A stretch of 64,000 nt of DNA, taken from Betaproteobacteria bacterium (GTDB taxonomy: Bacteria; Pseudomonadota; Gammaproteobacteria; Burkholderiales; Methylophilaceae). Positions 54,242-61,613 of the stretch are shown here, one piece after another (the first letter of the stretch is position 1; every line of letters starts with the position of its first letter). The translations under genes and the position numbers were made by a program. The notes under the pieces are model-generated. The model saw nothing but the letters and a program-made list of their open reading frames with translations, searched no databases and was not told the origin of the DNA. The stretch spans positions 166,947 through 230,946 of the forward strand of contig VGHQ01000002.1 of the NCBI GenBank assembly GCA_016868195.1, written 5' to 3'.

Positions 54242-54247
54242 TATAAT
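54242..54247 (+). promoter_or_regulatory. -10 element upstream of iscX
   Basis: TATAAT lies 31 bp before the iscX ATG; the -35 region is weak. Transcription would begin near 54254, so an upstream in-frame GTG at 54252 cannot serve as start, supporting ATG 54279. Confidence 0.45.
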
Positions 54248-54278
54248 CCTTGTGACTATATTGAAGAGAAAGGTTTAT

Positions 54279-54473
54279 ATGCATTGGACTGATAGCCAAA
54301 GGATTGCTGAAGCTTTGTACGACAAACATCCTGATATAGACCCTAAGACGATTCGATTTACTGACTTATACCAGTGGATTTTAGACCTTGAAGGCTTTGA
54401 AGATGACCCTAATAAATGTGGGGAAAAAATTCTAGAAGCCATTCAGCTCGCATGGATCGAAGAGTCCGAATAA
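54279..54473 (+). CDS. iscX: Fe-S cluster assembly protein IscX
   Basis: Small acidic protein that binds IscS and modulates iron supply for cluster assembly. From the ATG at 54279 it has 64 residues, like E. coli IscX (66). It shares [31 protein letters not shown] and [12 protein letters not shown] with the family. An AAAGG ribosome site lies about 6 bp upstream. It is away from any isc operon in this window and directly precedes a phosphohexomutase gene (3 bp gap). It is normally found at the end of iscRSUA-hscBA-fdx. Confidence 0.93.
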   Translation: MHWTDSQRIAEALYDKHPDIDPKTIRFTDLYQWILDLEGFEDDPNKCGEKILEAIQLAWIEESE

Positions 54474-54476
54474 ATC

Positions 54477-55853
54477 ATGGCATTACTTCCTAGAGAGATT
54501 TTTAAAGCCTACGACATCCGTGGCATTGTGGGCAAAACGCTCACGCCTGCATTTGTAGAAATTATAGGTCGCGCTATTGGAAGTGAAGCAATTGATCGTG
54601 GGCAAAAAGAGATCTGTATTGGCTTTGATGGCAGGCTTTCAGGGCCAGAATTATCTCAATCACTCATCGAAGGCATACTTAAAACAGGTATTAACGTCAT
54701 TAATTTAGGTATGGTCACAACGCCAATGGTTTATTTTTCTACATTCTTTCTTAAAACCCAATCAGGTGTGATGGTCACAGGAAGTCATAATCCCCCCGAC
54801 TACAATGGTTTAAAGATGGTTTTAGGTGATGATACCTTATCAACCGAAGCAATACAGAAACTTTATACCCGTATAGAAGACGAAAACTTTCATGAAGGTC
54901 AGGGGATTGAAAAAAAATATGGCATTGCGAATGACTATATTGAAGCAATCAAAAATCATATTCATTTAAAACGTCCCATGAAAATTGTCATCGATTGTGG
55001 CAATGGTGTCGCAGGGGCTTATACTCGAAAAATTTATGAAAGTATTGGTTGCTCTGTCGAAGAATTATTCTGTGATGTGGATGGCACATTTCCGAATCAT
55101 CATCCTGATCCCTCTGAACCTAATAACTTAAATGACTTGATTACATATCTTAAAAAAAGTGATGTTGAATTAGGGTTAGCATTTGATGGTGATGCCGACC
55201 GTTTAGGTGTGGTGACAAAAGATGGACAAATCATTTATCCAGATCGACAGCTTTTACTATTTGCTGAAGATGTCTTAAGTCGTAATCCAAATGCCACAAT
55301 CATCTTTGATGTGAAATCAACACGGAATTTATTTCAATGGATTAAAGACAAAGGGGGTATACCTTTAATGTGGAAAACAGGGCACTCTCTTATCAAAGCT
55401 AAGATGAAAGAAGAAAATGCGGCACTTGCTGGCGAAATGAGTGGGCATATATTTTTTAAAGATCGTTGGTATGGTTTTGATGATGGTATTTATGCGGGTG
55501 TCAGACTCCTAGAAATTTTAAGTCGCGTCGATAATCCGTCTGAAGTTTTAAATAACTTACCTTATAGCATTAGCACACCAGAACTTCAAATTAGAATGAA
55601 AGAAGGCGAGCCTCATGCTTTAATTAAAAAATTACAAACGGAAGCACAATTCGATAATGCTCTTGAAATTATTAAAGTTGATGGGTTGCGCGTTGAATAT
55701 CAAGATGGCTTCGGATTAATGCGCGCATCAAATACAACACCGGTCATTGTTTTAAGATTTGAAGCTGAAAATAAAATTGCGCTAAAAAGAATTCAAAACT
55801 CTTTTAGAAATATTTTATCTAAAACAAGTCCTGAATCTCATTTACCCTTCTAA
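54477..55853 (+). CDS. Phosphomannomutase/phosphoglucomutase (AlgC-like)
   Basis: Alpha-D-phosphohexomutase of 458 residues that interconverts hexose 1- and 6-phosphates for LPS and nucleotide-sugar supply. The phosphoserine loop is VMVTGSHNPPDYNG near 98-111, the metal loop LAFDGDADRLGVV near 237-249, the sugar-specificity loop GEMSGHIFF near 320, and the phosphate loop RASNTTPVIVLRFE near 420-433. AlgC/ManB-like dual specificity is likely, but cannot be proved here. It follows iscX by 3 bp. Confidence 0.94.
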   Translation: MALLPREIFKAYDIRGIVGKTLTPAFVEIIGRAIGSEAIDRGQKEICIGFDGRLSGPELSQSLIEGILKTGINVINLGMVTTPMVYFSTFFLKTQSGVMVTGSHNPPDYNGLKMVLGDDTLSTEAIQKLYTRIEDENFHEGQGIEKKYGIANDYIEAIKNHIHLKRPMKIVIDCGNGVAGAYTRKIYESIGCSVEELFCDVDGTFPNHHPDPSEPNNLNDLITYLKKSDVELGLAFDGDADRLGVVTKDGQIIYPDRQLLLFAEDVLSRNPNATIIFDVKSTRNLFQWIKDKGGIPLMWKTGHSLIKAKMKEENAALAGEMSGHIFFKDRWYGFDDGIYAGVRLLEILSRVDNPSEVLNNLPYSISTPELQIRMKEGEPHALIKKLQTEAQFDNALEIIKVDGLRVEYQDGFGLMRASNTTPVIVLRFEAENKIALKRIQNSFRNILSKTSPESHLPF

Positions 55854-55857
55854 ATAT

Positions 55858-56601
55858 TTAAATAAGCAATAATTTAAAGCTGGCGATCACTAACACTAAA
55901 GCTAATGCTTTTTTTATAGTGTTAGCTGTATAAAACTTTATTCCGAGTGTAGTGCCAATAAGTGCACCAATCAGAGTAGCGCCTATGAATAAAGGGAGTT
56001 CTGTAGGTAAATTTTGAACGGAAGAGTAATTTCCAAGTAAACCGAAGCTCGAATTAATAAGAATAAAAAGTGCAGTGATGCCTGAAGTTGTCTTGGTTGA
56101 GCTCCACCCTAAAAATAAGATCAGTGGTGATAAAAATATACCCCCGCCTGTTCCAGTTAAACCCGCTAGAAAACCTATACACGAACCAATCAAAACGGCT
56201 AGGAAAAATGGAGGTTTTTTAAGATTTTTATCAATCTTTTTTGAAAGATTGGTTACAAGACTAACGGCAGATATGAGAAGAATCATACCGACAATAGATT
56301 TATAGATATGACTCGGCGCATTGATATATCCCCCTAAAAATGAAAAAGGGATGGCACCTAGTGCAATTGGAAACAAAACTTTTACATCAAAAAAACCTTT
56401 TCGTATGAAACGCCAGCTCGTAAATGAAGCAATAAAAATATTTAAAACTAATGCAGTTGGCTTAATGACAGAACTGGGAATATTAAAAAGCGTCATAATG
56501 GCAATATAAATTGAAGCACCGGCATGCCCCACCGATGTGTACAAGATTGCGCCAAATAATAAACATAAACTGATAGCAACATCGATTAATTCAAAATACA
56601 T
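55858..56601 (-). CDS. TauE/SafE-family membrane permease
   Basis: Putative sulfite/sulfoacetate or other organic anion exporter, 247 residues from the ATG at 56601, about eight membrane helices. An AAGGA ribosome site six bases before this ATG favours it over the GTG at 56619. Family features include the early GAILYTSVGHAGASIYIA and the mid GLTGTGGGIFLSPLIL repeat-type motif. Substrate unknown. It converges with the phosphohexomutase gene, only 4 bp apart, and no sulfur gene is adjacent. Confidence 0.85.
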   Translation of the reverse strand: MYFELIDVAISLCLLFGAILYTSVGHAGASIYIAIMTLFNIPSSVIKPTALVLNIFIASFTSWRFIRKGFFDVKVLFPIALGAIPFSFLGGYINAPSHIYKSIVGMILLISAVSLVTNLSKKIDKNLKKPPFFLAVLIGSCIGFLAGLTGTGGGIFLSPLILFLGWSSTKTTSGITALFILINSSFGLLGNYSSVQNLPTELPLFIGATLIGALIGTTLGIKFYTANTIKKALALVLVIASFKLLLI

Positions 56602-56869
56602 AATTATCCTTAAATGCACTTATTTATGTTTTAACTAATTGATTATAAAGCTTTTCATAGAATGACCAAAGGAAAATGTTCAGCTGTTTAAGGCAATCTT
56701 TATTAGAAAATTGCTTTAAAAGGATGCATCAATTTGCTAGAAATAAACCCACTCTCAAAACCTACCAAAAATATTTCGCCATAGTGAAATTTCTTTCATA
56801 AAATCACTTTTTTTTGAACTTTTTTTTGAAATAAACGCCAAAGACGTTTTTAATTTTTAGAGACTCTTT

Positions 56870-57262
56870 ATGAAAGCTTTTATTACACTATTTACTTGGC
56901 TTAGTTGTATTACAATGGCACTTGCTAATCAAGATATCAACATTCAAAAACTTAAACTCCAGAAGGATTTTATTACCAATATAAACCAATGTAGTAATCC
57001 TACTCAATTAGATCACTTCATTCAAAATGCGCTTGATAATGTAAACAATTATGAAAAAAGAGCTCAGCATGCAGCATTACTAGAAGAGCTTATCAAATAC
57101 AATCCTGCATGTTTCGTAGCAAGTGTTAAAAAATTAGACTCTAAAAGTTGTGAAAAAATTGAAGAGACGTATTTAAGCGAACCTTTTTTTTACCCCAGGG
57201 AAGACCTAAGAGCCTCTCTTTCAGCAACTTCAAACTTTAAAACGAGCTGTTTAGCGAGTTAA
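56870..57262 (+). CDS. Small secreted protein of unknown function
   Basis: 130 residues with an N-terminal signal peptide (about 1-19, ending ITMALA). The mature part has four or five cysteines (near residues 42, 82, 94 and 128) that could form disulfides in the periplasm, and a helical region (NALDNVNNYEKRAQHAALLE). Not recognised as a known family. Its stop overlaps the next start (TAATG), so the two are coupled. The 268 bp before it hold a doubled TTTTTTTTGAA element and no other gene. Confidence 0.6.
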   Translation: MKAFITLFTWLSCITMALANQDINIQKLKLQKDFITNINQCSNPTQLDHFIQNALDNVNNYEKRAQHAALLEELIKYNPACFVASVKKLDSKSCEKIEETYLSEPFFYPREDLRASLSATSNFKTSCLAS

Positions 57263-57720
57263 TGATGAAAACGATTCTAAATATTTCAATACTTGCACTT
57301 CTATGTGCTTGCAATCTCTCATTTTCTAAAGACTTGGGTGACAAACTATTCACAGGAACTCAAACTGAAAAATATCAAAATGGAAATACTAAATATGAAG
57401 TGCACTATGTGAAAGGTAAAAAAGAAGGTTTAGAGACTTTTTGGTACAACAGTGGACTGAAATATATACAAACTAATTATAAAGATGATAAAGAGGATGG
57501 TGTGTGGAATCAATGGTATGAAAGTGGCCAACTTAAATTAGAAGCGCATTACAAAGATGGTAAGGAGCATGGTTTATTCACACAATGGTATGACAATGGT
57601 GCAAAAAGATCTGAAGCAACTTTTAAAGATGGCAAAAAAGAAGGGTATGAGACCTACTGGGAAAAGAACGGTGATCTCAAATCTAAAACCCTATACGAGG
57701 ATGGTAAACCCTTAAAATAA
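57262..57720 (+). CDS. MORN-repeat (YwqK-type) putative lipoprotein
   Basis: 152 residues. The leader ISILALLCAC ends in a plausible lipobox (L-C-A-C), suggesting a lipid anchor. The mature part has about five 20-23-residue MORN-2/YwqK repeats of the form (W/F)Y-x-(S/N)-G-x-(L/K)-x-x-x-x-x-Y-K-D-G-K-x-x-G, such as WYESGQLKLEAHYKDGKEHG. Databases often call these antitoxins, but no toxin gene is near. It is coupled to the preceding secreted protein by one-base overlap and ends in a bidirectional terminator. Confidence 0.82.
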   Translation: MMKTILNISILALLCACNLSFSKDLGDKLFTGTQTEKYQNGNTKYEVHYVKGKKEGLETFWYNSGLKYIQTNYKDDKEDGVWNQWYESGQLKLEAHYKDGKEHGLFTQWYDNGAKRSEATFKDGKKEGYETYWEKNGDLKSKTLYEDGKPLK

Positions 57721-57745
57721 AAATGCTACCAAGGTAGCATTTTTA
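57719..57745. terminator. Bidirectional intrinsic terminator between the MORN gene and corA-like gene
   Basis: An AAAATGCTA / TAGCATTTTT stem around a 6-nt CCAAGG loop, with A-rich and T-rich flanks, so it can stop transcription from both convergent genes. Confidence 0.8.
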
Positions 57746-59089
57746 TTTGTCAGAAAAATTTTCTGATCTTAATTTCTCAATACGCTTATTTTCAAGGGTT
57801 CTTAAACCTATGAATGTAAAGAGTCCAATCGCAATCATGGCTAAAACAAAACAGCCATAAGCTAATTGCCAAGGAATACCACTCGTCATCATACTAAATT
57901 CAGACATACCTCCAATACCTGCAATAATATTTACTGGCATAAAGACGAGACTGATTATCGTCAATCTTTTCAAATCAATATTTTGATTTACATTAAGGAA
58001 ACCAACTGTGGCATCCATTTGAAAGTTGATCTTATTAAATAAGAATGATGTATGGCCATCCAATGAATCAATGTCACGAAGAATTTCTTTGACATCTTCA
58101 TGTTGACTCACGGATAAAAGTTTTGAACGCATCAAAAATGATAAAGCGTTTCTGGTATCCATCACATTGCGTCTTATCTTTCCGTTCAAGTCTTCTTCAA
58201 TGGCAATATCAGAGAGAATCGTTGCAGCCTGGCTATTTGTCATATAAGACCTCACAACCTGCTTACCCACTTTTTCTAATCTTGAATAAACATCCTCAAG
58301 GGCATTTGCTGAATATTCAATATCCGCTGCATACAAATCTAGTAAGACATCTTTCGCTTGAGATACATAACCTGCTTCTGCGCGCGCTCTTAAACGTTGA
58401 AGTCTAAATACGGGCAATTCTTCATTTCTAACAGTAAATAATATCTTGTCTTTAAGAACGAATGCCACCGTGACGTTTTTGGATTCTTTTGTGCTATCTA
58501 ATAAGAAATTGGAATGTAGATGAATCTCACCATTATCTTCAATGTAAAAGCGCGCACTCGTTTCCAAATCTGTAAGTTCATTAGGATTAGGAATATGTGC
58601 ACCAAAAATTTCTCTAGCCCATTCGAGCTGCTCAATCTCAGGTGTGACAAGATCCACCCAAATAGGCCTAGCTTTCTCAAGATCCTTTCGGTTGTATATA
58701 GGTATTTGGCGTAAACGACCTTTAAATAAGTCGAACACTCGAATTACCGTAATTTGCTCTTTATTTGGAGCATCATCTGAAACAAGTTCCATACGAATGT
58801 CATCAGAAACTTCGAGAAGGACATCATCACGACGACTTATGTCAATATGATCCCATACAACCGCTCGCTCTTCCTCCATTAATGATTCTAAAATTTTGGC
58901 AATATCATTCACTTCGAGCTTTTTAAAGAACTTTTCTAATTCGGTTGAATTTTGTTTTTGAATATGAGATTCAATAATATCTTTTCGAGACATCTCCTGT
59001 CTTTGAAAGGGGTTCTCAACCAGATTTTGCTTTATAAGTATGTTTTTGATGCTGGATAATTGCTTATCAATGTTATTTTTTTTTGACAT
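57743..59089 (-). CDS. corA: CorA-like divalent cation transporter with GMS in place of GMN
   Basis: 2-TM-GxN superfamily channel for Mg2+ or other divalent metal, 448 residues. The N-terminal half is cytoplasmic (alpha/beta funnel, long stalk helix), the two membrane helices are at about 376-398 and 406-432. The signature loop between them reads GIGGMSEFSMM, so the canonical GMN is GMS. An extra ~130-residue N-terminal extension makes it longer than E. coli CorA (316). Similar GMSE loops occur in other proteobacterial CorA-like proteins, but the ion carried is unproven. A TTAAGCTTAA palindrome lies 22 bp before the start. Confidence 0.85.
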   Translation of the reverse strand: MSKKNNIDKQLSSIKNILIKQNLVENPFQRQEMSRKDIIESHIQKQNSTELEKFFKKLEVNDIAKILESLMEEERAVVWDHIDISRRDDVLLEVSDDIRMELVSDDAPNKEQITVIRVFDLFKGRLRQIPIYNRKDLEKARPIWVDLVTPEIEQLEWAREIFGAHIPNPNELTDLETSARFYIEDNGEIHLHSNFLLDSTKESKNVTVAFVLKDKILFTVRNEELPVFRLQRLRARAEAGYVSQAKDVLLDLYAADIEYSANALEDVYSRLEKVGKQVVRSYMTNSQAATILSDIAIEEDLNGKIRRNVMDTRNALSFLMRSKLLSVSQHEDVKEILRDIDSLDGHTSFLFNKINFQMDATVGFLNVNQNIDLKRLTIISLVFMPVNIIAGIGGMSEFSMMTSGIPWQLAYGCFVLAMIAIGLFTFIGLRTLENKRIEKLRSENFSDK

Positions 59090-59396
59090 GATAATTGCCT
59101 CGAATTCAGATTAAGCTTAAGATTTTCGGCAATTGTAAAGTAATAGCTATCAAATTGAAACCTTGGTTATCAATAAAAATAGATTACTTATTCATACCCC
59201 TAATAAAATGGCATTTGATTAAGTATCAGTGCATCTAGATTAATTCACAACAGAGCCTATAGCCTACCATTTTTAACGGTGATTCATAAATCATCAGTAA
59301 GTAATAATGGGTAAGCAGCGTGCAGATAAAAAGAATGATAGGTCTTTAATTAACCCTGATAGGCATAACCTCAGTCTTCTGATTTTTTGAGTTTTA
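59090..59396. other. Gene-poor gap upstream of corA-like gene (307 bp)
   Basis: No convincing reading frame or RNA was seen. A perfect palindrome TTAAGCTTAA at 59111-59120 sits in the corA-like promoter region and could be an operator or chance in AT-rich DNA. The rest of the gap lies between two minus-strand genes and may contain the 3' end of the 59397 gene's message. Confidence 0.5.
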
Positions 59397-59879
59397 TCAT
59401 TGATTATATTTTTTATAATTTTTCTTATAGCGATAAAAGAGCAAAATCGATAGAAATAAAATATTAGGGTACCAAATATACCAGTGTGTCCATGGAATTC
59501 CATCCATTGTGTAATCTGATAATGGCCAAAAAATTGGGGTTGCAAAGAAAGCTTTCGAGTGAAAAGGAAAATCGAGCATGATATGAAATGGCCAAGCCAG
59601 CATCGCTATGGCAAATGCTCTGTTAAAACGATAAACAGTATAAATGATTGGTAAACAAATAATAAAACTATGACTAATTGAGTAGGCTAGAAAAATCCAA
59701 GTCGGTAGTGAAACTAATACAGGTTTTGCAAAATGCCATTGCCCCGTCATGAGATTTATAAACATCAATAATCCAAACGAAACAAGATCTGGCATAGCAC
59801 CGAAAAAAATAGCTAACCAAGGATATCGCTTGTATCCAAATAGACCATAACCCCATAGAGCATGACTAAAAGTATCCAT
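59397..59879 (-). CDS. YdjM/DUF457-like membrane protein, putative metal-dependent hydrolase
   Basis: 160 residues with about four membrane helices. It begins MDTFSHALWGYGLF, with polar residues placed as in YdjM-type membrane hydrolases (His6 near the start, AMPDL near 29-33, HS near 68, FHIMLDFPFHS near 99-109). The pattern of buried His/Asp suggests a membrane metal site. Function unknown; the assignment is by motif pattern only. It is divergent from the DCC-DUF429 group across a gap holding a strong terminator hairpin. Confidence 0.65.
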   Translation of the reverse strand: MDTFSHALWGYGLFGYKRYPWLAIFFGAMPDLVSFGLLMFINLMTGQWHFAKPVLVSLPTWIFLAYSISHSFIICLPIIYTVYRFNRAFAIAMLAWPFHIMLDFPFHSKAFFATPIFWPLSDYTMDGIPWTHWYIWYPNILFLSILLFYRYKKNYKKYNQ

Positions 59880-59945
59880 AAAATAAGTATAGGGTCTTTA
59901 GTAAAAAAATTGAATTTTTAATAAGGGCTAGGCTCTATAAAATAG

Positions 59946-60014
59946 GCAATAAGCTGAAATATTGCTCGAAAGGCTCCAAATTCACCCTGAATGGTTTGGG
60001 GCCTTTCTTTTTTT
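59946..60014 (+). ncRNA. Candidate structured RNA ending in an intrinsic terminator (sRNA or attenuator leader)
   Basis: Two hairpins lie in the gap before the DCC gene: GCAATA (59946-59951) with TATTGC (59960-59965), then a 13-bp stem GAAAGGCTCCAAA (59968-59980) with TTTGGGGCCTTTC (59995-60007; one G-U pair). Seven T residues follow (60008-60014). A TATAAAAT -10-like element is at 59936-59943. No plus-strand gene lies upstream within 2 kb, and the next start codon is only 18 bp downstream, so this is either a short RNA gene or a transcription attenuator for the DCC operon. No known riboswitch class was recognised. Confidence 0.45.
59968..60014 (+). terminator. Strong intrinsic terminator 5' of the DCC-family gene
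   Basis: A 13-bp stem with one wobble pair, a 14-nt loop that itself contains TTCA-ccc-TGAA, and a seven-T tract on the plus strand. The minus strand has no T-tract. Confidence 0.85.
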
Positions 60015-60032
60015 CAATTGAGTTTAGAAGAT

Positions 60033-60389
60033 ATGATAAAGATTTTATTTGATAATCAATGTAATGTTTGCAAAAAAGAAATTCGATATTACAAATCCAT
60101 TGCCCCTACTGGCATTTTTTTGTGGTGCAATCTTCACACGAATCAAAAGCTTCTCAACAAATATCACATTACATATAAAGATGCTCTCTTAAGCCTTCAC
60201 GCTATCGATGACAAAGAAATGCTGCATAAAGGGGTTGACGCATTTTGTCTTATTTGGAGACATTTGAGAGGATGGAGTTTATTAGGGCTCATTATTAGAC
60301 TTCCTATCATCTACCCTCTCAGCAAAATAGCTTATCAATATTTTGCAATATGGCGTTTTAACAGACTCAATTACTGTCGAGTAAATTAA
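60033..60389 (+). CDS. DCC-family thiol-disulfide oxidoreductase (DUF393)
   Basis: 118 residues from the ATG at 60033, with AGAAG just upstream; an in-frame ATG-less extension to 59991 lies across the terminator and is rejected. The family motif DNQCNVCKKEI (DxxCxxC) is near the N-terminus, giving a CxxC redox pair in a thioredoxin-like fold. The C-terminal part (SLLGLIIRLPIIYPLSKIAY) is hydrophobic, suggesting membrane association. Redox partner unknown. It directly precedes a DUF429 gene with no gap. Confidence 0.85.
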   Translation: MIKILFDNQCNVCKKEIRYYKSIAPTGIFLWCNLHTNQKLLNKYHITYKDALLSLHAIDDKEMLHKGVDAFCLIWRHLRGWSLLGLIIRLPIIYPLSKIAYQYFAIWRFNRLNYCRVN

Positions 60390-61076
60390 ATGGCATTGAT
60401 TATTGGAGTTGATGGGTGTAAGTCCGGTTGGTTTTCAATATGGGAGAATCAAAGTGGAAGTATTCAATCGTCTATTTTTAGAAATCTAAATGATTTAAAA
60501 AATTTCTTTAAAGACGAGAATCATGTCATTATTGGTATTGATATGCCAGTGGTATTATCTGACGTAATACCAAGACAAGCTGATCAATTAGCCAGAAAAT
60601 TACTTAGCAAAAAAGCCTCTTCGGTATTTACAGCCCCCACCCCTGAAATGTTAGAACAGCCCAATTATGAAAAGGCTGCTTTTGTCTCAAAAAGACTTTT
60701 TGGCAAATCAATGTCACTTCAATCATGGTATTTATTTCCTAAGATCAAAGATGTGCAAACAATGATTCACCATGAAAATATGAATATTTATGAAATACAT
60801 CCTGAGTTAAGCTTTAGAGCAATGAACAATGAAAAGGTCATTTTGGAAAGTAAAAAGACTTATGGGGGTTTTAATATTAGAAATTCTTTATTGGCTATAC
60901 ATTTCCAGCACTTTAATTTTGAGGAAGTCAGGCTGCAATACGCAAAAAAAGATGTCATGGATGATGATATTTTAGACGCACTTGCTGTCTTATGGAGCGC
61001 AAAAAGGATACAATCTAACGAAGCATTTTTTCTACCACAAGCCCCTGAAAAACCAAATATGCAAATTGCTTACTGA
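60390..61076 (+). CDS. DUF429 domain protein (RNase H-like fold)
   Basis: 228 residues with acidic motifs at positions expected for an RNase H/transposase-type fold: IGVDGCKSGWFSI near 5-17, IGIDMPV near 49-55, YEIHPELSFRAM near 132-143 and a C-terminal MDDDILDALAVLWSAKR near 190-206. Family members are predicted nucleases; no substrate is known. It abuts the DCC gene and its stop overlaps the next start as ATGA. Confidence 0.85.
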   Translation: MALIIGVDGCKSGWFSIWENQSGSIQSSIFRNLNDLKNFFKDENHVIIGIDMPVVLSDVIPRQADQLARKLLSKKASSVFTAPTPEMLEQPNYEKAAFVSKRLFGKSMSLQSWYLFPKIKDVQTMIHHENMNIYEIHPELSFRAMNNEKVILESKKTYGGFNIRNSLLAIHFQHFNFEEVRLQYAKKDVMDDDILDALAVLWSAKRIQSNEAFFLPQAPEKPNMQIAY

Positions 61077-61402
61077 TGGCTTACTTCATAAAAATTTTTA
61101 TCGCCACTTTAATTATTGTATTAGTGACAGAATTAAGTAAAAGAGATACTAAAATAGCAGCTCTTCTTTTAGCGCTGCCTGTTATCTCATTCACCGCTTT
61201 CACCATGATTTGGTTTGAAAGTAAGGATACAGAAAAGATTGCTAAATTAGCCAATGAAAATTTTATCTATGTATTGCCAGTGATGCCTGTATTACCGATA
61301 TTTAGTTGGTTATTAAAAAATCAATATGGCTATTTTACTTCCATGATAGTGGCTATAATTATTATGACAATCTTTTTTTATTTGCTTCAAAAAATACTAT
61401 AA
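61076..61402 (+). CDS. DUF3147-like small membrane protein
   Basis: 108 residues, four predicted membrane helices (about 4-18, 29-44, 65-80 and 86-106). The helix pattern and the LVTELSKRDTKIAALLLALPVISF-type start (central part KRDTKIAALLLALPV near 22-36) resemble DUF3147 proteins. Function unknown. It is coupled to the DUF429 gene by an ATGA overlap, the last gene of the trio; no clear terminator was found after it. Confidence 0.75.
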   Translation: MAYFIKIFIATLIIVLVTELSKRDTKIAALLLALPVISFTAFTMIWFESKDTEKIAKLANENFIYVLPVMPVLPIFSWLLKNQYGYFTSMIVAIIIMTIFFYLLQKIL

Positions 61403-61485
61403 ATTTTAAGGTATAAATATAAAAAAAATTTGTTATGATTTACGGAAATGACTTTACATTTTCAGATAAATTTATTATTTTTTTT

Positions 61486-61499
61486 TGATTGGTCAATCA
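61486..61499. promoter_or_regulatory. 14-bp dyad upstream of the photolyase gene
   Basis: TGATTGGTCAATCA is an inverted repeat with 6-bp arms and a 2-bp spacer, in the very AT-rich 211-bp gap before the photolyase ATG (115 bp upstream). An extended -10-like TGTTATGAT is at about 61431-61439. It could be an operator; the regulator is unknown. Confidence 0.35.
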
Positions 61500-61613
61500 T
61501 TTATCTCTTGTTAAATCCTTTAATACTCGTAATTAAATTTTAGAATATAAACACGCTAACCCACTTTTGGAAAGATATAAAAAAATAGATTATTTTTTTA
61601 TTATGTTCTTTAT

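Noticed and set aside
57262..57720. Antitoxin role for the YwqK-type protein
   Set aside because: The label comes from family naming; no toxin gene is next to it, and the protein has an export signal and lipobox.
59294..59545. 83-codon minus-strand frame overlapping the YdjM-like gene
   Set aside because: Different frame of the same strand, overlaps the better 160-codon gene, and shows no recognisable domain.
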